DNA from: Stutzerimonas sp. S1
GTDB taxonomy: Bacteria; Pseudomonadota; Gammaproteobacteria; Pseudomonadales; Pseudomonadaceae
Length of the DNA stretch: 64,000 bases
NCBI RefSeq assembly: GCF_025966695.1
Contig: NZ_JAOEIY010000001.1
Location: forward strand, 320,474 to 384,473
Reading direction: 5' to 3'
Below are positions 29,492 through 39,167 of this stretch, piece by piece (positions within the stretch are counted from its first letter, which is position 1; each line of letters begins with the position of its first letter). The notes beneath the pieces were generated by a model. The model did not search any database and had not been told where the DNA came from. It saw only the letters and a program-made list of their open reading frames with translations. Made by a program: the position numbers and the translations under genes.

Positions 29492-29836
29492 TCAATGTTT
29501 GACGGCAACCTCGTACAGGTAGTCCGGCAGAGGATCGACCACGATCTGCTGGCCCTTGTAGTGAGCCTGCACAGCCTCGCGCGCGACCACTCCATGCGGA
29601 ACACGCTCGTCACCACCGAGCCGCTGGCGGGCGCGATAGTCGATTACACAGCCGTCCGCCTCGACCCAGAAATGCGGCGACAGCACCTTACCGTCCAGCT
29701 CCACTTCCCCCAGCATCGCCCGATAGGGAATGTGCTGTCGCGCCAGACGCGTCACCACTAGGCGACTCATGGCGTCGCACTCGACCTTCGCGGCGTCCAG
29801 ATCATCGAGCAGGTTCTTCAACTGGGGTTGGTTCAT
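29492..29836 (-). CDS. Conserved hypothetical protein, 114 residues
   Basis: A small soluble protein beginning MNQPQLKNLLDDLDAAKVECDAMSRLV. The middle carries PYRAMLGEVELDGKVLSPHFWVEADGCVIDYRARQRLGG, described by its HFWVE and VIDYRAR elements, and looks like an alpha/beta fold. I do not recognise the family. It is a single-gene unit ended by the bidirectional terminator at 29430-29458. Codon usage and absence of low complexity support a real gene. Confidence 0.7.
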   Translation of the reverse strand: MNQPQLKNLLDDLDAAKVECDAMSRLVVTRLARQHIPYRAMLGEVELDGKVLSPHFWVEADGCVIDYRARQRLGGDERVPHGVVAREAVQAHYKGQQIVVDPLPDYLYEVAVKH

Positions 29837-29956
29837 GTGCAGTGGCCCTCGGCCTTGTGATGTCAGACGCGCGCTACTATAGACGAAGGTCTAATGCGGT
29901 GAAATGCCGCAATTTTCTTGCCAACCACAACGCCGATTGCAGATACGGACACGACG

Positions 29957-29985
29957 AAACCGCTCGCGATGACAGCGAGCGGTTT
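29957..29985 (-). terminator. Hairpin downstream of lipA
   Basis: AAACCGCTCGC (29957-29967) pairs perfectly with GCGAGCGGTTT (29975-29985) around a 7-base loop. Read on minus it ends in only three T. Together with the hairpin at 30035-30064 it probably ends the ybeD-lipB-lipA transcript. Confidence 0.5.
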
Positions 29986-30034
29986 AAGGAAGGGAGTTAA
30001 ACGATGGAGACGCAGCGGTGGGGCAGTGCCACAT

Positions 30035-30064
30035 GCGTTCGGCCCTGTGTCCCGGGCCGAACGC
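30035..30064 (-). terminator. Strong hairpin immediately after lipA
   Basis: GCGTTCGGCCC (30035-30045) pairs perfectly with GGGCCGAACGC (30054-30064) around an 8-base loop, seven bases after the lipA stop codon on the minus strand. No T run follows, so it is either a weak terminator or a 3'-end stabiliser. Confidence 0.5.
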
Positions 30065-30070
30065 TAGTCG

Positions 30071-31042
30071 CTATTCCTTGGCGGCGTGGGCTTGCTGATC
30101 GGCGTGGTACGAAGAGCGCACCAGCGGGCCGGAGGCAATGTTCTTGAAGCCCATCTTCATACCTTCGTCGGCAAACCAGGCGAAGGTGTCGGGATGGACG
30201 AACCGCTGGACCGGCAGGTGATTGCGCGACGGTTGCAGGTACTGGCCGAGGGTCAGCATATCGATATCATGCTCGCGCATGCGCTGCATTACCTCGATGA
30301 CCTCCTCGTCGGTCTCGCCAAGCCCAAGCATAAGCCCCGACTTGGTCGGTACGCCCGGCACGCGCTTCTTGAAGTTTTCCAGCAGATCCAGCGACCACTC
30401 GAAATCCGAACCAGGGCGGGAAGACTTGTACAACCGCGGGACGGTTTCCAGGTTGTGATTGAACACATCTGGCGGCTCGCTGGCGGTGATGTCGAGGGCG
30501 ATCTCCATGCGCCCGCGATAATCCGGCACCAGCGTTTCCAACTGGATGTTCGGCGACAGCTTGCGAATCTCGCGCAGACAGTCGGCGAAATGCTGGGCGC
30601 CACCGTCACGCAGATCGTCACGGTCCACGGAGGTGATCACCACGTACTTGAGCCGCATGTCGGCGATGGCCTGTGCCAGATTCTTCGGTTCGTCAGGATC
30701 CAGCGCATTGGGTCGACCATGGCCGACATCGCAGAACGGGCAACGTCGCGTACAGATGTCGCCCATGATCATGAAGGTCGCGGTGCCGCTGGAGAAGCAC
30801 TCGCCCAGGTTAGGGCAGGAGGCCTCCTCGCAGACGCTATGCAGCTTGTGCTTGCGCAAGGTCTGCTTGATCTGGTCAACCTCCGGCGAAACCGGAATAC
30901 GCACACGGATCCAGTCAGGCTTCTTCGGCAGCTCATCGGTGGGGATGATCTTCACCGGAATCCGCGCGACCTTTTCGGCGCCACGCAGCTTGACCCCGGC
31001 CTCAACCTTGGCCGGACGCTTGCCCGTTTCAACACTACTCAT
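30071..31042 (-). CDS. lipA: Lipoyl synthase
   Basis: A radical-SAM enzyme that inserts two sulfurs into protein-bound octanoyl groups, completing lipoate on E2 and H proteins. The 323-residue protein has the auxiliary-cluster motif [12 protein letters not shown], the radical-SAM motif [10 protein letters not shown], and the C-terminal RSSYHAD with the conserved serine ligand of the auxiliary cluster. The start overlaps the lipB stop by four bases, so lipB and lipA are translationally coupled. Confidence 0.97.
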   Translation of the reverse strand: MSSVETGKRPAKVEAGVKLRGAEKVARIPVKIIPTDELPKKPDWIRVRIPVSPEVDQIKQTLRKHKLHSVCEEASCPNLGECFSSGTATFMIMGDICTRRCPFCDVGHGRPNALDPDEPKNLAQAIADMRLKYVVITSVDRDDLRDGGAQHFADCLREIRKLSPNIQLETLVPDYRGRMEIALDITASEPPDVFNHNLETVPRLYKSSRPGSDFEWSLDLLENFKKRVPGVPTKSGLMLGLGETDEEVIEVMQRMREHDIDMLTLGQYLQPSRNHLPVQRFVHPDTFAWFADEGMKMGFKNIASGPLVRSSYHADQQAHAAKE

Positions 31043-31695
31043 ATGCTTTCGATTCCGCCCGCGAGGGTCTTCTGTTGCGCGTATCCAAGGTGCTGGGCCA
31101 GCTGAGCCCGTAACCGACCAAGCACTTCAGAGAAGTCCACCGGTCCGATCAGGTCACGCAACTGAGTCATCGCCAGCCCCGCATAGCCGCAGGGATTGAT
31201 GCGCCGGAAAGGTTCGAGGTCCATGTCCACGTTCAGCGCCAGGCCGTGGAAGGAGCGGCCATTGCGGATGCGCAAGCCAAGTGAGGCAATCTTCGCGTTA
31301 TCGACGTATACGCCTGGCGCATCAGGCTTGGCCTGTGCGGCGATGCCGTAGCTGGCGAGCAAGTCTATAAGGCTCTGCTCGATATGACTGACCAATGCGC
31401 GCACACCAAGTCCGCGGCGGCGCACATCGATCAGCAGGTAGCAGACCAACTGGCCCGGGCCGTGATAGGTCACCTGGCCACCGCGGTCGACCTGCACCAC
31501 CGGGATATCGCCTGGGAACAACACGTGCTCGGCCTTGCCGGCCTGCCCCTGGGTGAATACCGGGGGATGCTGCAGCAGCCAGATCTGGTCGGCTGTCTCC
31601 GCATCACGCTGGTTGGTGAAGCGCTGCATGGCCTGCCAGGCCGTCTGGTAGTCGACCAGCCCCAGCTCACGTACGCCGAGGGCTTCGCTGCTCAT
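31039..31695 (-). CDS. lipB: Octanoyl-[ACP]:protein N-octanoyltransferase
   Basis: Moves octanoate from acyl carrier protein to lipoyl domains, the step before LipA. The 218-residue protein has [35 protein letters not shown] with the conserved lysine, [11 protein letters not shown] and the acyl-thioester cysteine in [13 protein letters not shown]. The ATG at 31695 overlaps the ybeD stop (TGATG); a GTG one codon upstream is an alternative. Order ybeD-lipB-lipA is the common one. Confidence 0.96.
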   Translation of the reverse strand: MSSEALGVRELGLVDYQTAWQAMQRFTNQRDAETADQIWLLQHPPVFTQGQAGKAEHVLFPGDIPVVQVDRGGQVTYHGPGQLVCYLLIDVRRRGLGVRALVSHIEQSLIDLLASYGIAAQAKPDAPGVYVDNAKIASLGLRIRNGRSFHGLALNVDMDLEPFRRINPCGYAGLAMTQLRDLIGPVDFSEVLGRLRAQLAQHLGYAQQKTLAGGIESI

Positions 31696-31979
31696 CACAG
31701 CACCATGTGGACGCGGCCGGTCGCACGCAGATCGACGTGGATCGCCTGCAACTGCTCGACACCGGTGGCGGTGATCAGTACCTGTACGGAAAGGAAGCGC
31801 CCGTTGCGGCTATCGCGCATCACCAGCGTAGCCTCGTCGAAATCGGGCGCGTGACGCTGGATCACTTCGATCACCGTCTCTCGGAAGCCCTCGCCTGCAT
31901 CGCCGATCACCTTGATCGGGTAACGCTCGCAGGGGAACTCGATTTTCGGCGCGGTTACTTCATTTTTACTATCGGTCAT
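31695..31979 (-). CDS. ybeD: DUF493 family protein YbeD
   Basis: A 94-residue ACT-like fold protein of the YbeD/DUF493 family, with [22 protein letters not shown], identified by FPCxYPIKVIG, followed by [23 protein letters not shown]. The family is thought to have a regulatory role near lipoate genes, not established. It heads the lipB-lipA operon. Confidence 0.92.
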   Translation of the reverse strand: MTDSKNEVTAPKIEFPCERYPIKVIGDAGEGFRETVIEVIQRHAPDFDEATLVMRDSRNGRFLSVQVLITATGVEQLQAIHVDLRATGRVHMVL

Positions 31980-32045
31980 AGCGTGACGGACTCGTGATCC
32001 GCAGGCACGCCAGCGCGGGATGAGCCCTGGCGTGCCGAAGCGTGG

Positions 32046-33203
32046 TCAGTTAAACAGGCTGAAGAAGAACAGGCGAATGCTATCCCAAAGACGGCGGAAC
32101 AGCCCACCCTCTTCCACCGCTTCCAGTGCGACAAGATCGGTGCTGTGCAGCACTTCCTCGCCGAGTTTGACGTCGACCTTGCCGATGACCTGGCCTTGCG
32201 CGATCGGAGCGACCAGCGTGTCGCTGAAGCTCATGCTCGCCTCGAGCTTGTCCAGCTGACCGCGCGGTAGCGTCAGCGTCAGGTCCTCGGCCAGGCCCGC
32301 CTTGACCTGACGCTGCTCACCCTTCCATACCTGCTGCTGCGCCAGCTCGACGCCTTTCTGATAGAAAGTGCGGGTCTCAAAGAAGCGGAAGCCGTAGGTC
32401 AGCAGCTTCTGCGTTTCAGCGGCACGCGCCTGCTCGCTATCGGTGCCAAACACCACGGAGATCAAGCGCATGCCATCGCGTACCGCGGAGGCCACCAGGC
32501 AGTAGCCAGCCTCTTCAGTGTGTCCGGTCTTCAGGCCGTCGACCGTCTTGTCGCGCCAAAGCAGCAGGTTGCGGTTGGGCTGCTTGATGTTGTTCCAGAA
32601 GAACTCTTTCTGCGCGTAGATGGCGTAATGCGCGGGGTCTTGGTAAATGATCGCGCGGGCCAGCTTGGCCATGTCGTTGGCGGAAGAATAATGGTCCGGA
32701 TCCGGCAGACCGGTGGCGTTCATGAAATGCGTGTTGCTCATGCCCAGGCGCTGCGCAGTGGCATTCATCAGATCGGCAAAGGCCTCTTCGCTGCCGGCGA
32801 TGTGCTCAGCCATGGCGACGCTGGCGTCATTGCCGGACTGGATGATGATGCCGTGCAACAGGTCGTCCACCGAAACCTGGGTGTTGACCTGAATAAACAT
32901 CCGCGAGCCGCCGGTGCGCCAGGCCTTCTCGCTGACAGTCACCATGTCGCTGTCGCTGATCTGGCCCTTCTGGATTTCCAGCGTCGCGATGTAGGCGGTC
33001 ATCAGTTTGGTCAGGCTGGCGGGCGGCAGGCGCTCGTCGCTGTTGTTCTCCACCAGCACCTTGCCGCTGGCAGCGTCCATCAACATGTAGGACTTCGCCG
33101 CCAGCTGCGGCGGCGACGGAATTACAGGAGCAGCCCAGACCGCCGGAGCGATCGTCAGCAGTGCGAGAACAATGAAGCGAGGCATGAGGGTGGTGATGTT
33201 CAT
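32046..33203 (-). CDS. dacC: D-alanyl-D-alanine carboxypeptidase (PBP5/6 family)
   Basis: A low-molecular-weight penicillin-binding protein that trims the terminal D-alanine of peptidoglycan pentapeptides. The 385-residue precursor has a signal peptide ending in VWA-APVIP, the active-site tetrad SLTK in PPASLTKLMTAY, SGN in IIQSGNDASVAMAEH, and KTG in VDGLKTGHTEEAG. The C-terminal beta domain is followed by an amphipathic helix (RLWDSIRLFFFSLFN) that would anchor it to the inner membrane. It lies 54 bases after rlpA in the wall-synthesis cluster. Confidence 0.96.
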   Translation of the reverse strand: MNITTLMPRFIVLALLTIAPAVWAAPVIPSPPQLAAKSYMLMDAASGKVLVENNSDERLPPASLTKLMTAYIATLEIQKGQISDSDMVTVSEKAWRTGGSRMFIQVNTQVSVDDLLHGIIIQSGNDASVAMAEHIAGSEEAFADLMNATAQRLGMSNTHFMNATGLPDPDHYSSANDMAKLARAIIYQDPAHYAIYAQKEFFWNNIKQPNRNLLLWRDKTVDGLKTGHTEEAGYCLVASAVRDGMRLISVVFGTDSEQARAAETQKLLTYGFRFFETRTFYQKGVELAQQQVWKGEQRQVKAGLAEDLTLTLPRGQLDKLEASMSFSDTLVAPIAQGQVIGKVDVKLGEEVLHSTDLVALEAVEEGGLFRRLWDSIRLFFFSLFN

Positions 33204-33257
33204 CCGTTTCTCAAATTGGGTTCAGTAAAACAAAGGTTGTGCAGCGACGTGAGGAAC

Positions 33258-34247
33258 TCAGTCGGCCCGCACGCGACGGGGCTGCCCCAGGTTGGCCAGG
33301 CGAACGCTCTGCTCCAGCTGGGTCGCCTCGTCCGCGGTCTTGATGGGGCCAAGGCGGACCCGATGCAGAGTCTGTTGATTGTGCACCACCGAGCTGATGA
33401 ACACTGGCGCAGACACTAGGCCACTCAACTTGTCCTTGAGCAGTTCGGCCGCATCCGGATTGGCAAAGGCGCCGACCTGAAGGAACAAACCGGACGCCAG
33501 CTCGGCGCGCCCTGAGCGTTCGAGCTCGACTGGCACCACCGCCGCGGCATGCTGCTGCGGTGGCGGCGTGTATTGCTCGATGGGCTGAGCCTGCGGCCGG
33601 GCTGCAGACTGCACTGCTGTAACGGTCGGCGCCTGCGCCATGACCATCGGTGCCGGTCGGCCCTGCTTGGCCCACCACTCCTGGGGATCGATACCCTCCA
33701 CCTTTACCCGCGCGGTCCCGGTTTCGGCATAGCCGAGCTTCTTCGCTGCAGCGAACGACAGATCGATGATGCGATCGGAATAGAACGGCCCGCGATCATT
33801 GACCCGCAAGGTCACGCTCTTACCGTTATCCAGATTGGTGACCTTGACATAGCTGGGCAGCGGCAGGGTCTTGTGCGCCGCACTCATGCCATACAGGTCG
33901 TACTTCTCGCCATTGGCAGTCGGCTGGCCGTGAAACTTGGTGCCGTACCAGGAGGCGATGCCGGTAGCGGAGTAGCGGCGGCCATCGCTGATCGGGAAAT
34001 ACGTCTTGCCCAGGACCGTATAGGGGTTGGCCTTGACCGGACCATAGTGCGGCATCGGCGTCGCGTCGGGGATCTGCGATACATCGACGTCCCACCAAGG
34101 CGCGCCATCCTTGTGCGGGCGTGCGAAGTCGCCAGGACCACTGATGCCGGTCGGGGCGGACGACGACTGCGCTGGCGGTTTTGCCGAACAGCCGACGAGC
34201 AGCGCAGCGGCAATTGTCAGGGTCAGGAGCGCAGGCGAACGCGTCAT
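33258..34247 (-). CDS. rlpA: Septal ring lytic transglycosylase RlpA
   Basis: An outer-membrane lipoprotein that cleaves peptide-stripped (denuded) glycan strands at the division site and helps daughter cells part. The 329-residue precursor has a lipobox LLVGCSAK, a double-psi beta-barrel with GIASWYGTKFHGQPTANGEKYD (catalytic Glu and Asp-containing NDRGPF segment) and a C-terminal SPOR domain (about 250-325) for septal targeting. Its start overlaps the stop of the mltB-like gene (ATGA). Confidence 0.96.
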   Translation of the reverse strand: MTRSPALLTLTIAAALLVGCSAKPPAQSSSAPTGISGPGDFARPHKDGAPWWDVDVSQIPDATPMPHYGPVKANPYTVLGKTYFPISDGRRYSATGIASWYGTKFHGQPTANGEKYDLYGMSAAHKTLPLPSYVKVTNLDNGKSVTLRVNDRGPFYSDRIIDLSFAAAKKLGYAETGTARVKVEGIDPQEWWAKQGRPAPMVMAQAPTVTAVQSAARPQAQPIEQYTPPPQQHAAAVVPVELERSGRAELASGLFLQVGAFANPDAAELLKDKLSGLVSAPVFISSVVHNQQTLHRVRLGPIKTADEATQLEQSVRLANLGQPRRVRAD

Positions 34248-35272
34248 AACTGTTGTCCTCGCGCCGCAGCCAGCTGCTCGGACAGCTGATGCACCGCCAT
34301 GGCGTACATCACGCTGCGGTTATAGCGGGTGATGACGTAGAAGTTCGGCAGCCCCAGCCAGTACTCGTCACCCTCGGCGCCTTCCAGACGGAAGGCGGTG
34401 ACGGCGGTATCCTCGGCGACTGGCGACTCGACGCTCCAGCCCAGTTCGCGCAACTCGGCCACGGTCTTCACCGGATCGAGGCCAGGGCTAAGCCCTTCAG
34501 CTGCGCGCTCGCCGGCAATCTCGGCGCGCGCAACCACCGGCTCGCCGTTGGCCCAGCCGTGCTGCTTGAAGTAGCTCGCCGCACTGCCGATCGCATCCAC
34601 CGGGTTGTTCCAGATGTCGATGCGACCGTCATCATCAAAGTCCACCGCGTAGGCGCGGAAGCTGCTCGGCATGAACTGCGGCAGACCCATCGCCCCTGCG
34701 TAGGACCCCTTGAGCGTCAACGGATCCACCTGTTCCTCGCGCGCCAGCAAGAGGAACTCCTTGAGCTGCTGGCGAAAGAACGGCTGGCGTGGGGGGTAAT
34801 CGAAACCCAGCGTCGACAGCGCATCGATGACTCGGTAGCTACCAGTGTTGCGCCCATAGAAGGTTTCCACGCCGATGATCGCGACGATCACCTGCGCCGG
34901 CACGCCATAGACCTGCTCGGCGCGCGCCAGCGCCTCCTCGTTCTGCCGCCAGAAATCCACACCCTGGGCGATGCGCGAGTCAGTGATGAAGATCGGCCGA
35001 TATTCCTTCCACGGCTTGACCCGCTCGGCCGGACGCGAAATTGCATCGAGAATCGCCTGCTTGCGTTCGGCCTGGGCGAACAGCTCAAGCAGCTGCTCAC
35101 CGGCAAATCCGTAGTCACGCGTCATCTCGGCGACGAACTCGTCCACGTTCGGCCCCTGGTAATCGGCTGCGATGGCGATCTGCGCACCGCCGAGGGTACC
35201 CAGCAATCCCACCGTGCAAAGCATCCGCGCCTTCCAGCCACGCCGTAATGAAGTCAAGAAATACGCTCTCAT
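34244..35272 (-). CDS. mltB: Lytic murein transglycosylase B (MltB/SltB1 type)
   Basis: A 342-residue periplasmic transglycosylase with a signal peptide (ARMLCTVGLLGTLGGAQIAIA). The SLT_2 domain shows the catalytic glutamate in AIIGVETFYGRNTGSYRV, followed by GSYAGAMGLPQFMPSSF and a calcium-like loop VDFDDDGRIDIW. There is no peptidoglycan-binding domain. The ATG at 35272 overlaps the rodA stop (TGATG); another in-frame start at 35290 is possible. Unlike E. coli MltB there is no convincing lipobox, so it is probably soluble. Confidence 0.93.
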   Translation of the reverse strand: MRAYFLTSLRRGWKARMLCTVGLLGTLGGAQIAIAADYQGPNVDEFVAEMTRDYGFAGEQLLELFAQAERKQAILDAISRPAERVKPWKEYRPIFITDSRIAQGVDFWRQNEEALARAEQVYGVPAQVIVAIIGVETFYGRNTGSYRVIDALSTLGFDYPPRQPFFRQQLKEFLLLAREEQVDPLTLKGSYAGAMGLPQFMPSSFRAYAVDFDDDGRIDIWNNPVDAIGSAASYFKQHGWANGEPVVARAEIAGERAAEGLSPGLDPVKTVAELRELGWSVESPVAEDTAVTAFRLEGAEGDEYWLGLPNFYVITRYNRSVMYAMAVHQLSEQLAAARGQQL

Positions 35273-36417
35273 CAAACTTGCGCGATCCACTTGCGATGGG
35301 TGTGGATCGACATCAAAACCCCGAACCCTGACAACAGGGTCACCAATGAAGTTCCGCCGTAACTAATGAAGGGCAATGGCACACCCACTACCGGCAGCAA
35401 TCCGCTGACCATGCCGATATTGACGAAAACATAGACGAAGAAGGTCATCGTCAGCGCACCGGCCAGCAGTTTGCCGAACAAGGTCTGCGCCTGTACGGTG
35501 ATCACCAGCCCACGCGCGATCAACAGCAGGTACACGAGCAGCAGCAGACAGACGCCGACCATGCCGAACTCCTCGGCGAGGACCGCAATGATAAAGTCCG
35601 TATGACTTTCCGGCAAAAAATCCAGATGGGACTGCGTGCCCATCAGCCAACCCTTGCCGAACACGCCGCCCGAGCCGATCGCGGCCTTCGACTGAATGAT
35701 GTTCCAGCCGGTGCCCAGCGGATCGCTTTCCGGGTCAAGGAAGGTCAGCACCCGCTGTTTCTGATAGTCGTGCAGCACGAAGTACCACATGGCCACGGCG
35801 ATCGGCACCAGCGCCGCCGCCGCGCCCATGATCCAGCTCCAGCGCAGGCCGGCGATGAACAGCACGAATGCGCCTGAGGCGAGAATCAGCAACGAGGTCC
35901 CCAGGTCGGGCTGCTTGAGGATCAGCGTGAACGGCACCAGGATCAGCGCAAGGCTGATCAGCGTGTGCTTGAAGCGCGGAGGTAGCGGCCGTGCCGAAAG
36001 ATACCAGGCGATCGTCATCGGCATGATGATCTTCATGAATTCCGAGGGTTGGAAGCGGATCACCCCAGGGATGTTGATCCAGCGGGTCGCGCCCATCGCG
36101 GTGTGGCCGACGAACTCCACCGCCAGCAGCAGCCCCACCACCGCGAGATAACCCAGCGGCACCCAGCGCGCCATGAAGCGCGGTTCCAGCTGGGCGATCA
36201 CCAGCATCGCCCCCAGGCCAAGACCGAACGATGTGGATTGCTTGATCAGCAGGTCCCAGTTCTTGCCACTGGCCGAATAGAGAATGAACAGACTGCCGGC
36301 AGCCAGCAGCAGCAACAGCAACATCAGCAATGCATCGATGTGCATGCGTTGCAGCAGGCTGGCGCGACGCCGCATGACATCCTCGCGGGACAGGGTACGG
36401 TCGAAGCTGCCGTTCAT
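35272..36417 (-). CDS. rodA: Rod shape-determining protein RodA (SEDS glycosyltransferase)
   Basis: The peptidoglycan polymerase of the elongasome, working with PBP2. The 381-residue protein has about ten membrane helices, and the SEDS signature shows as GRWINIPGVIRFQPSE-like TRWINIPGVIRFQPSEFMKI, seen here by its RFQPSE core, with FLPESHTDFI in the periplasmic loop and PLPFISYGGTSLV near the end. Start ATG at 36417 overlaps the mrdA stop, giving coupled synthesis of the two partners. Confidence 0.97.
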   Translation of the reverse strand: MNGSFDRTLSREDVMRRRASLLQRMHIDALLMLLLLLLAAGSLFILYSASGKNWDLLIKQSTSFGLGLGAMLVIAQLEPRFMARWVPLGYLAVVGLLLAVEFVGHTAMGATRWINIPGVIRFQPSEFMKIIMPMTIAWYLSARPLPPRFKHTLISLALILVPFTLILKQPDLGTSLLILASGAFVLFIAGLRWSWIMGAAAALVPIAVAMWYFVLHDYQKQRVLTFLDPESDPLGTGWNIIQSKAAIGSGGVFGKGWLMGTQSHLDFLPESHTDFIIAVLAEEFGMVGVCLLLLVYLLLIARGLVITVQAQTLFGKLLAGALTMTFFVYVFVNIGMVSGLLPVVGVPLPFISYGGTSLVTLLSGFGVLMSIHTHRKWIAQV

Positions 36418-38306
36418 GGTGTCTTGCCTTCCATGCCGGGCAGCGCGGCAAATTCGGCCTTCAGCTCACCGTCTTCGCCCAGCAGCCAGGCATCCATAAC
36501 CTGCTTGGCCACCGGTGCCGCGACGCCGGAACCCGACTCGCCGTTCTCGACCATCACCGCCACGGCGATCTGCGGGTTCTGTACCGGGGCGAACGCAACG
36601 AACAGCGCATGGTCGCGATGCCGTTCGTTGAGTTTGCCGCTGTCGTATCGTTCACCCTGCTTGATCGCCACCACCTGTGCGGTGCCGCTCTTGCCGGCGA
36701 TCCGATAGGCCGCACTGTCGCCGACCTTCTTCGCCGTGCCGCGCGCGCCATGCAGGACCTGCTCCATACCGTGGATCGAATAGTCCCAGAACTTCGGATC
36801 GCGCAGCTCGATGTCCGGTAGCGGATTCGGATCGACCGGCGGCTCGTCCCCGATGCGCTTGGCCAGATGCGGACGAACCCACTTGCCGCGCGTCGCCATC
36901 AGCGCGGTGGCCTGCGCGAGTTGTAGCGGCGTGGCCTGCATGTAGCCCTGACCGATACCCAGAATGACGGTTTCGCCGGGATACCAGGCCTGGCGATAAC
37001 GCGCTCGCTTCCATTCCCGCGAGGGCATCAGTCCGGCGGTCTCCTCGTACATGTCGAGCGCCACGCGCTGACCGAGGCCAAAACGCGTCATGTAGCTGTG
37101 CATGCGATCGACGCCCAGCTTATGCGCCATGTCGTAAAAGTAGGTGTCGTTCGAGCGCATGATCGCGAGCTCCAGATCCACCGGACCGTCGCCACCGCGG
37201 TTCCAGTTGCGATACTTGTGCTTGACGTTGGGCAGCTGATAGTAGCCCGGGTCGTACACCCGGCTGGTCGGCGTGATGACACCGGCATCCAGCCCGGCGA
37301 TCGCCATCATCGGTTTGATCGTCGAACCGGGCGGATACAGGCCGCGCAGCACGCGGTTGTACAGCGGCCGGTCGATGGAGTCGCGCAGCTCGCCATAGGC
37401 CTTGAAGCTGATCCCGGTGACGAACAGGTTGGGATCGAAGCTCGGCTGGCTGACCATCGCGACGACTTCACCGCTGTCCGGCAGCAGCGCCACGATCGCT
37501 CCGCGACGGCCGGCGAGCGCGGCTTCGGCGGCCTCCTGCAGCTTGAGGTCAAGGGTCAGTGTCAGGTCCTTACCGGGGATCGGATCGGTACGCTTGAGCA
37601 CGCGCAACACACGGCCGCGTGCGTTGGTCTCGACCTCCTCGTAGCCGACCTGGCCATGCAGCACGTCCTCGTAGAACTTCTCGATGCCAGTCTTGCCCAT
37701 GTGGTGGGTGCCGCTGTAGTTCACCGGATCGAGCGTCTGCAGTTCCTTCTCGTTGATCCGCCCGACATAGCCGACCGAATGGGCGAAGTGCGGGCCCTGA
37801 GGGTAGTGGCGCACCAGCTGCGCCGACACCTCGATGCCGGGCAGACGGAACTGGTTCACCGCGATGCGCGCGATCTGCTCTTCCGTCAGCTCGTACATGA
37901 TCGGCACCGGCTCGAACGGCCGGCGTCCCTGCAGCACGCGCTTCTCGAACAGTTCGCGCTCCTCGGCCGGCAGCTGCAACACCTCGACCACCCGGTCGAG
38001 CACGCCGCGCCAGTCCTGCCCGGCGCGCTCACGGGTGACCGTCAGGCTGAAACTCGGGCGGTTGTCGGCGATCACCCGGCCGTTGCGATCGAAGATCAGT
38101 CCGCGGTTGGGCGGGATCGGCTGCACATGCACGCGGTTGTTTTCCGACAGCGTCGAATGGTGCTCGAACTGCACCACCTGCAGGTAGTACATGCGCGCCA
38201 CCAGCACACCGATCAGCAACACCACCACGACAATGCCGACCAGCGCGCGACTGCGCACCAGCAGGGCATCCTTTTCGTGGTCCTTGAGGGGGATCGGTTG
38301 CGGCAT
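36414..38306 (-). CDS. mrdA: Penicillin-binding protein 2 (elongasome transpeptidase)
   Basis: A class B PBP crosslinking peptidoglycan during cell elongation. The 630-residue protein has a cytosolic N-terminus with one membrane helix (about residues 22-42), a pedestal/dimerisation domain, and a transpeptidase domain with the active serine in PGSTIKPMMAIAG, SND (in IMRSNDTYFYD) and the KSGT box in IAGKSGTAQVV. It is followed by rodA with a four-base overlap and preceded by rlmH, as in other pseudomonads. Confidence 0.97.
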   Translation of the reverse strand: MPQPIPLKDHEKDALLVRSRALVGIVVVVLLIGVLVARMYYLQVVQFEHHSTLSENNRVHVQPIPPNRGLIFDRNGRVIADNRPSFSLTVTRERAGQDWRGVLDRVVEVLQLPAEERELFEKRVLQGRRPFEPVPIMYELTEEQIARIAVNQFRLPGIEVSAQLVRHYPQGPHFAHSVGYVGRINEKELQTLDPVNYSGTHHMGKTGIEKFYEDVLHGQVGYEEVETNARGRVLRVLKRTDPIPGKDLTLTLDLKLQEAAEAALAGRRGAIVALLPDSGEVVAMVSQPSFDPNLFVTGISFKAYGELRDSIDRPLYNRVLRGLYPPGSTIKPMMAIAGLDAGVITPTSRVYDPGYYQLPNVKHKYRNWNRGGDGPVDLELAIMRSNDTYFYDMAHKLGVDRMHSYMTRFGLGQRVALDMYEETAGLMPSREWKRARYRQAWYPGETVILGIGQGYMQATPLQLAQATALMATRGKWVRPHLAKRIGDEPPVDPNPLPDIELRDPKFWDYSIHGMEQVLHGARGTAKKVGDSAAYRIAGKSGTAQVVAIKQGERYDSGKLNERHRDHALFVAFAPVQNPQIAVAVMVENGESGSGVAAPVAKQVMDAWLLGEDGELKAEFAALPGMEGKTP

Positions 38307-38321
38307 GGATCGGTCGTCGGA

Positions 38322-38789
38322 CTACTTGTGATAGGGGTGGCCGGACAGCAGCGTCCAGGCACGATAGATCTGCTCGCCCACCAGAATCCGCACCAGCGGA
38401 TGCGGCAGTGTCAGCGGCGATAGCGACCAGCGCTGCTCGCTGCGCGCACACACCTCCGGCGCCAGCCCTTCCGGGCCGCCGACCATGAGGTTGACGTTGC
38501 GCGCATCCAGCCGCCAGCGCTCCAGCTCCGTCGCCAGCTGCTCGGTGCTCCACGGCTTGCCGTGCACCTCCAGCGTGACGATGCGCTCGCCCGGTTGCAC
38601 CTTGGCCTGCATCGCCTCGCCTTCCTGGCGAATCAAGCGCGCGACGTCGGCATTCTTGCCACGCGTGTTTAGCGGAATCTCCACCAGGTCGAGCGGCAAT
38701 TCGGACGGCAGGCGCTTGGCATATTCCTGCCAGCCGTCTTCCACCCAGCGCGGCATCTTCGAACCGACCGCGACCAGCTTGATCCGCAC
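38322..38789 (-). CDS. rlmH: 23S rRNA (pseudouridine-1915-N3)-methyltransferase RlmH
   Basis: A dimeric SPOUT methyltransferase that modifies pseudouridine 1915 in helix 69 of 23S rRNA. The 155-residue protein begins [16 protein letters not shown] and has the knotted SAM-binding loop [16 protein letters not shown] and the C-terminal [19 protein letters not shown], recognised by HPLVR...EQIYRA. It sits three bases after rsfS. Confidence 0.96.
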   Translation of the reverse strand: MRIKLVAVGSKMPRWVEDGWQEYAKRLPSELPLDLVEIPLNTRGKNADVARLIRQEGEAMQAKVQPGERIVTLEVHGKPWSTEQLATELERWRLDARNVNLMVGGPEGLAPEVCARSEQRWSLSPLTLPHPLVRILVGEQIYRAWTLLSGHPYHK

Positions 38790-38792
38790 CTC

Positions 38793-39152
38793 TTACTCCG
38801 GGTCGTGGCTGTGCTGCGCGCGGCTCTGTTCGGCGCCCTGCCAGAGACGCTCGAGATCGTAGAACTGCCGGGTTGGCACCTGCATGACATGCACCACCAC
38901 GTCACCGAGGTCGAGCAGCGCCCACTCGCCGCCCTCCAGGCCTTCGCTGCCCAACGGGCGCACGCCCTGCTCCTTGACCTTCTCCAGCACGTTGTCGGCC
39001 AGCGACTTGACGTGACGGCTCGAGGTGCCGCTGGCGATCACCATGTAATCGGTGACGCTGGTCTTGCCACGCACATCGATGGTGACGATGTCCTGGGCCT
39101 TCAGATCTTCCAGTGCGGCAATCGCCAGCTGGACCAAAGCTTCATTATGCAT
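38793..39152 (-). CDS. rsfS: Ribosome silencing factor RsfS
   Basis: Binds ribosomal protein L14 and blocks subunit joining when nutrients are scarce. The 119-residue protein contains [27 protein letters not shown] and [18 protein letters not shown], recognised by [11 protein letters not shown] and [12 protein letters not shown], the DUF143 signatures. A C-terminal extension of about 15 residues is rich in Gln/Ser. It is in the nadD-rsfS-rlmH arrangement. Confidence 0.95.
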   Translation of the reverse strand: MHNEALVQLAIAALEDLKAQDIVTIDVRGKTSVTDYMVIASGTSSRHVKSLADNVLEKVKEQGVRPLGSEGLEGGEWALLDLGDVVVHVMQVPTRQFYDLERLWQGAEQSRAQHSHDPE

Positions 39153-39167
39153 AACGTGAAAACAACC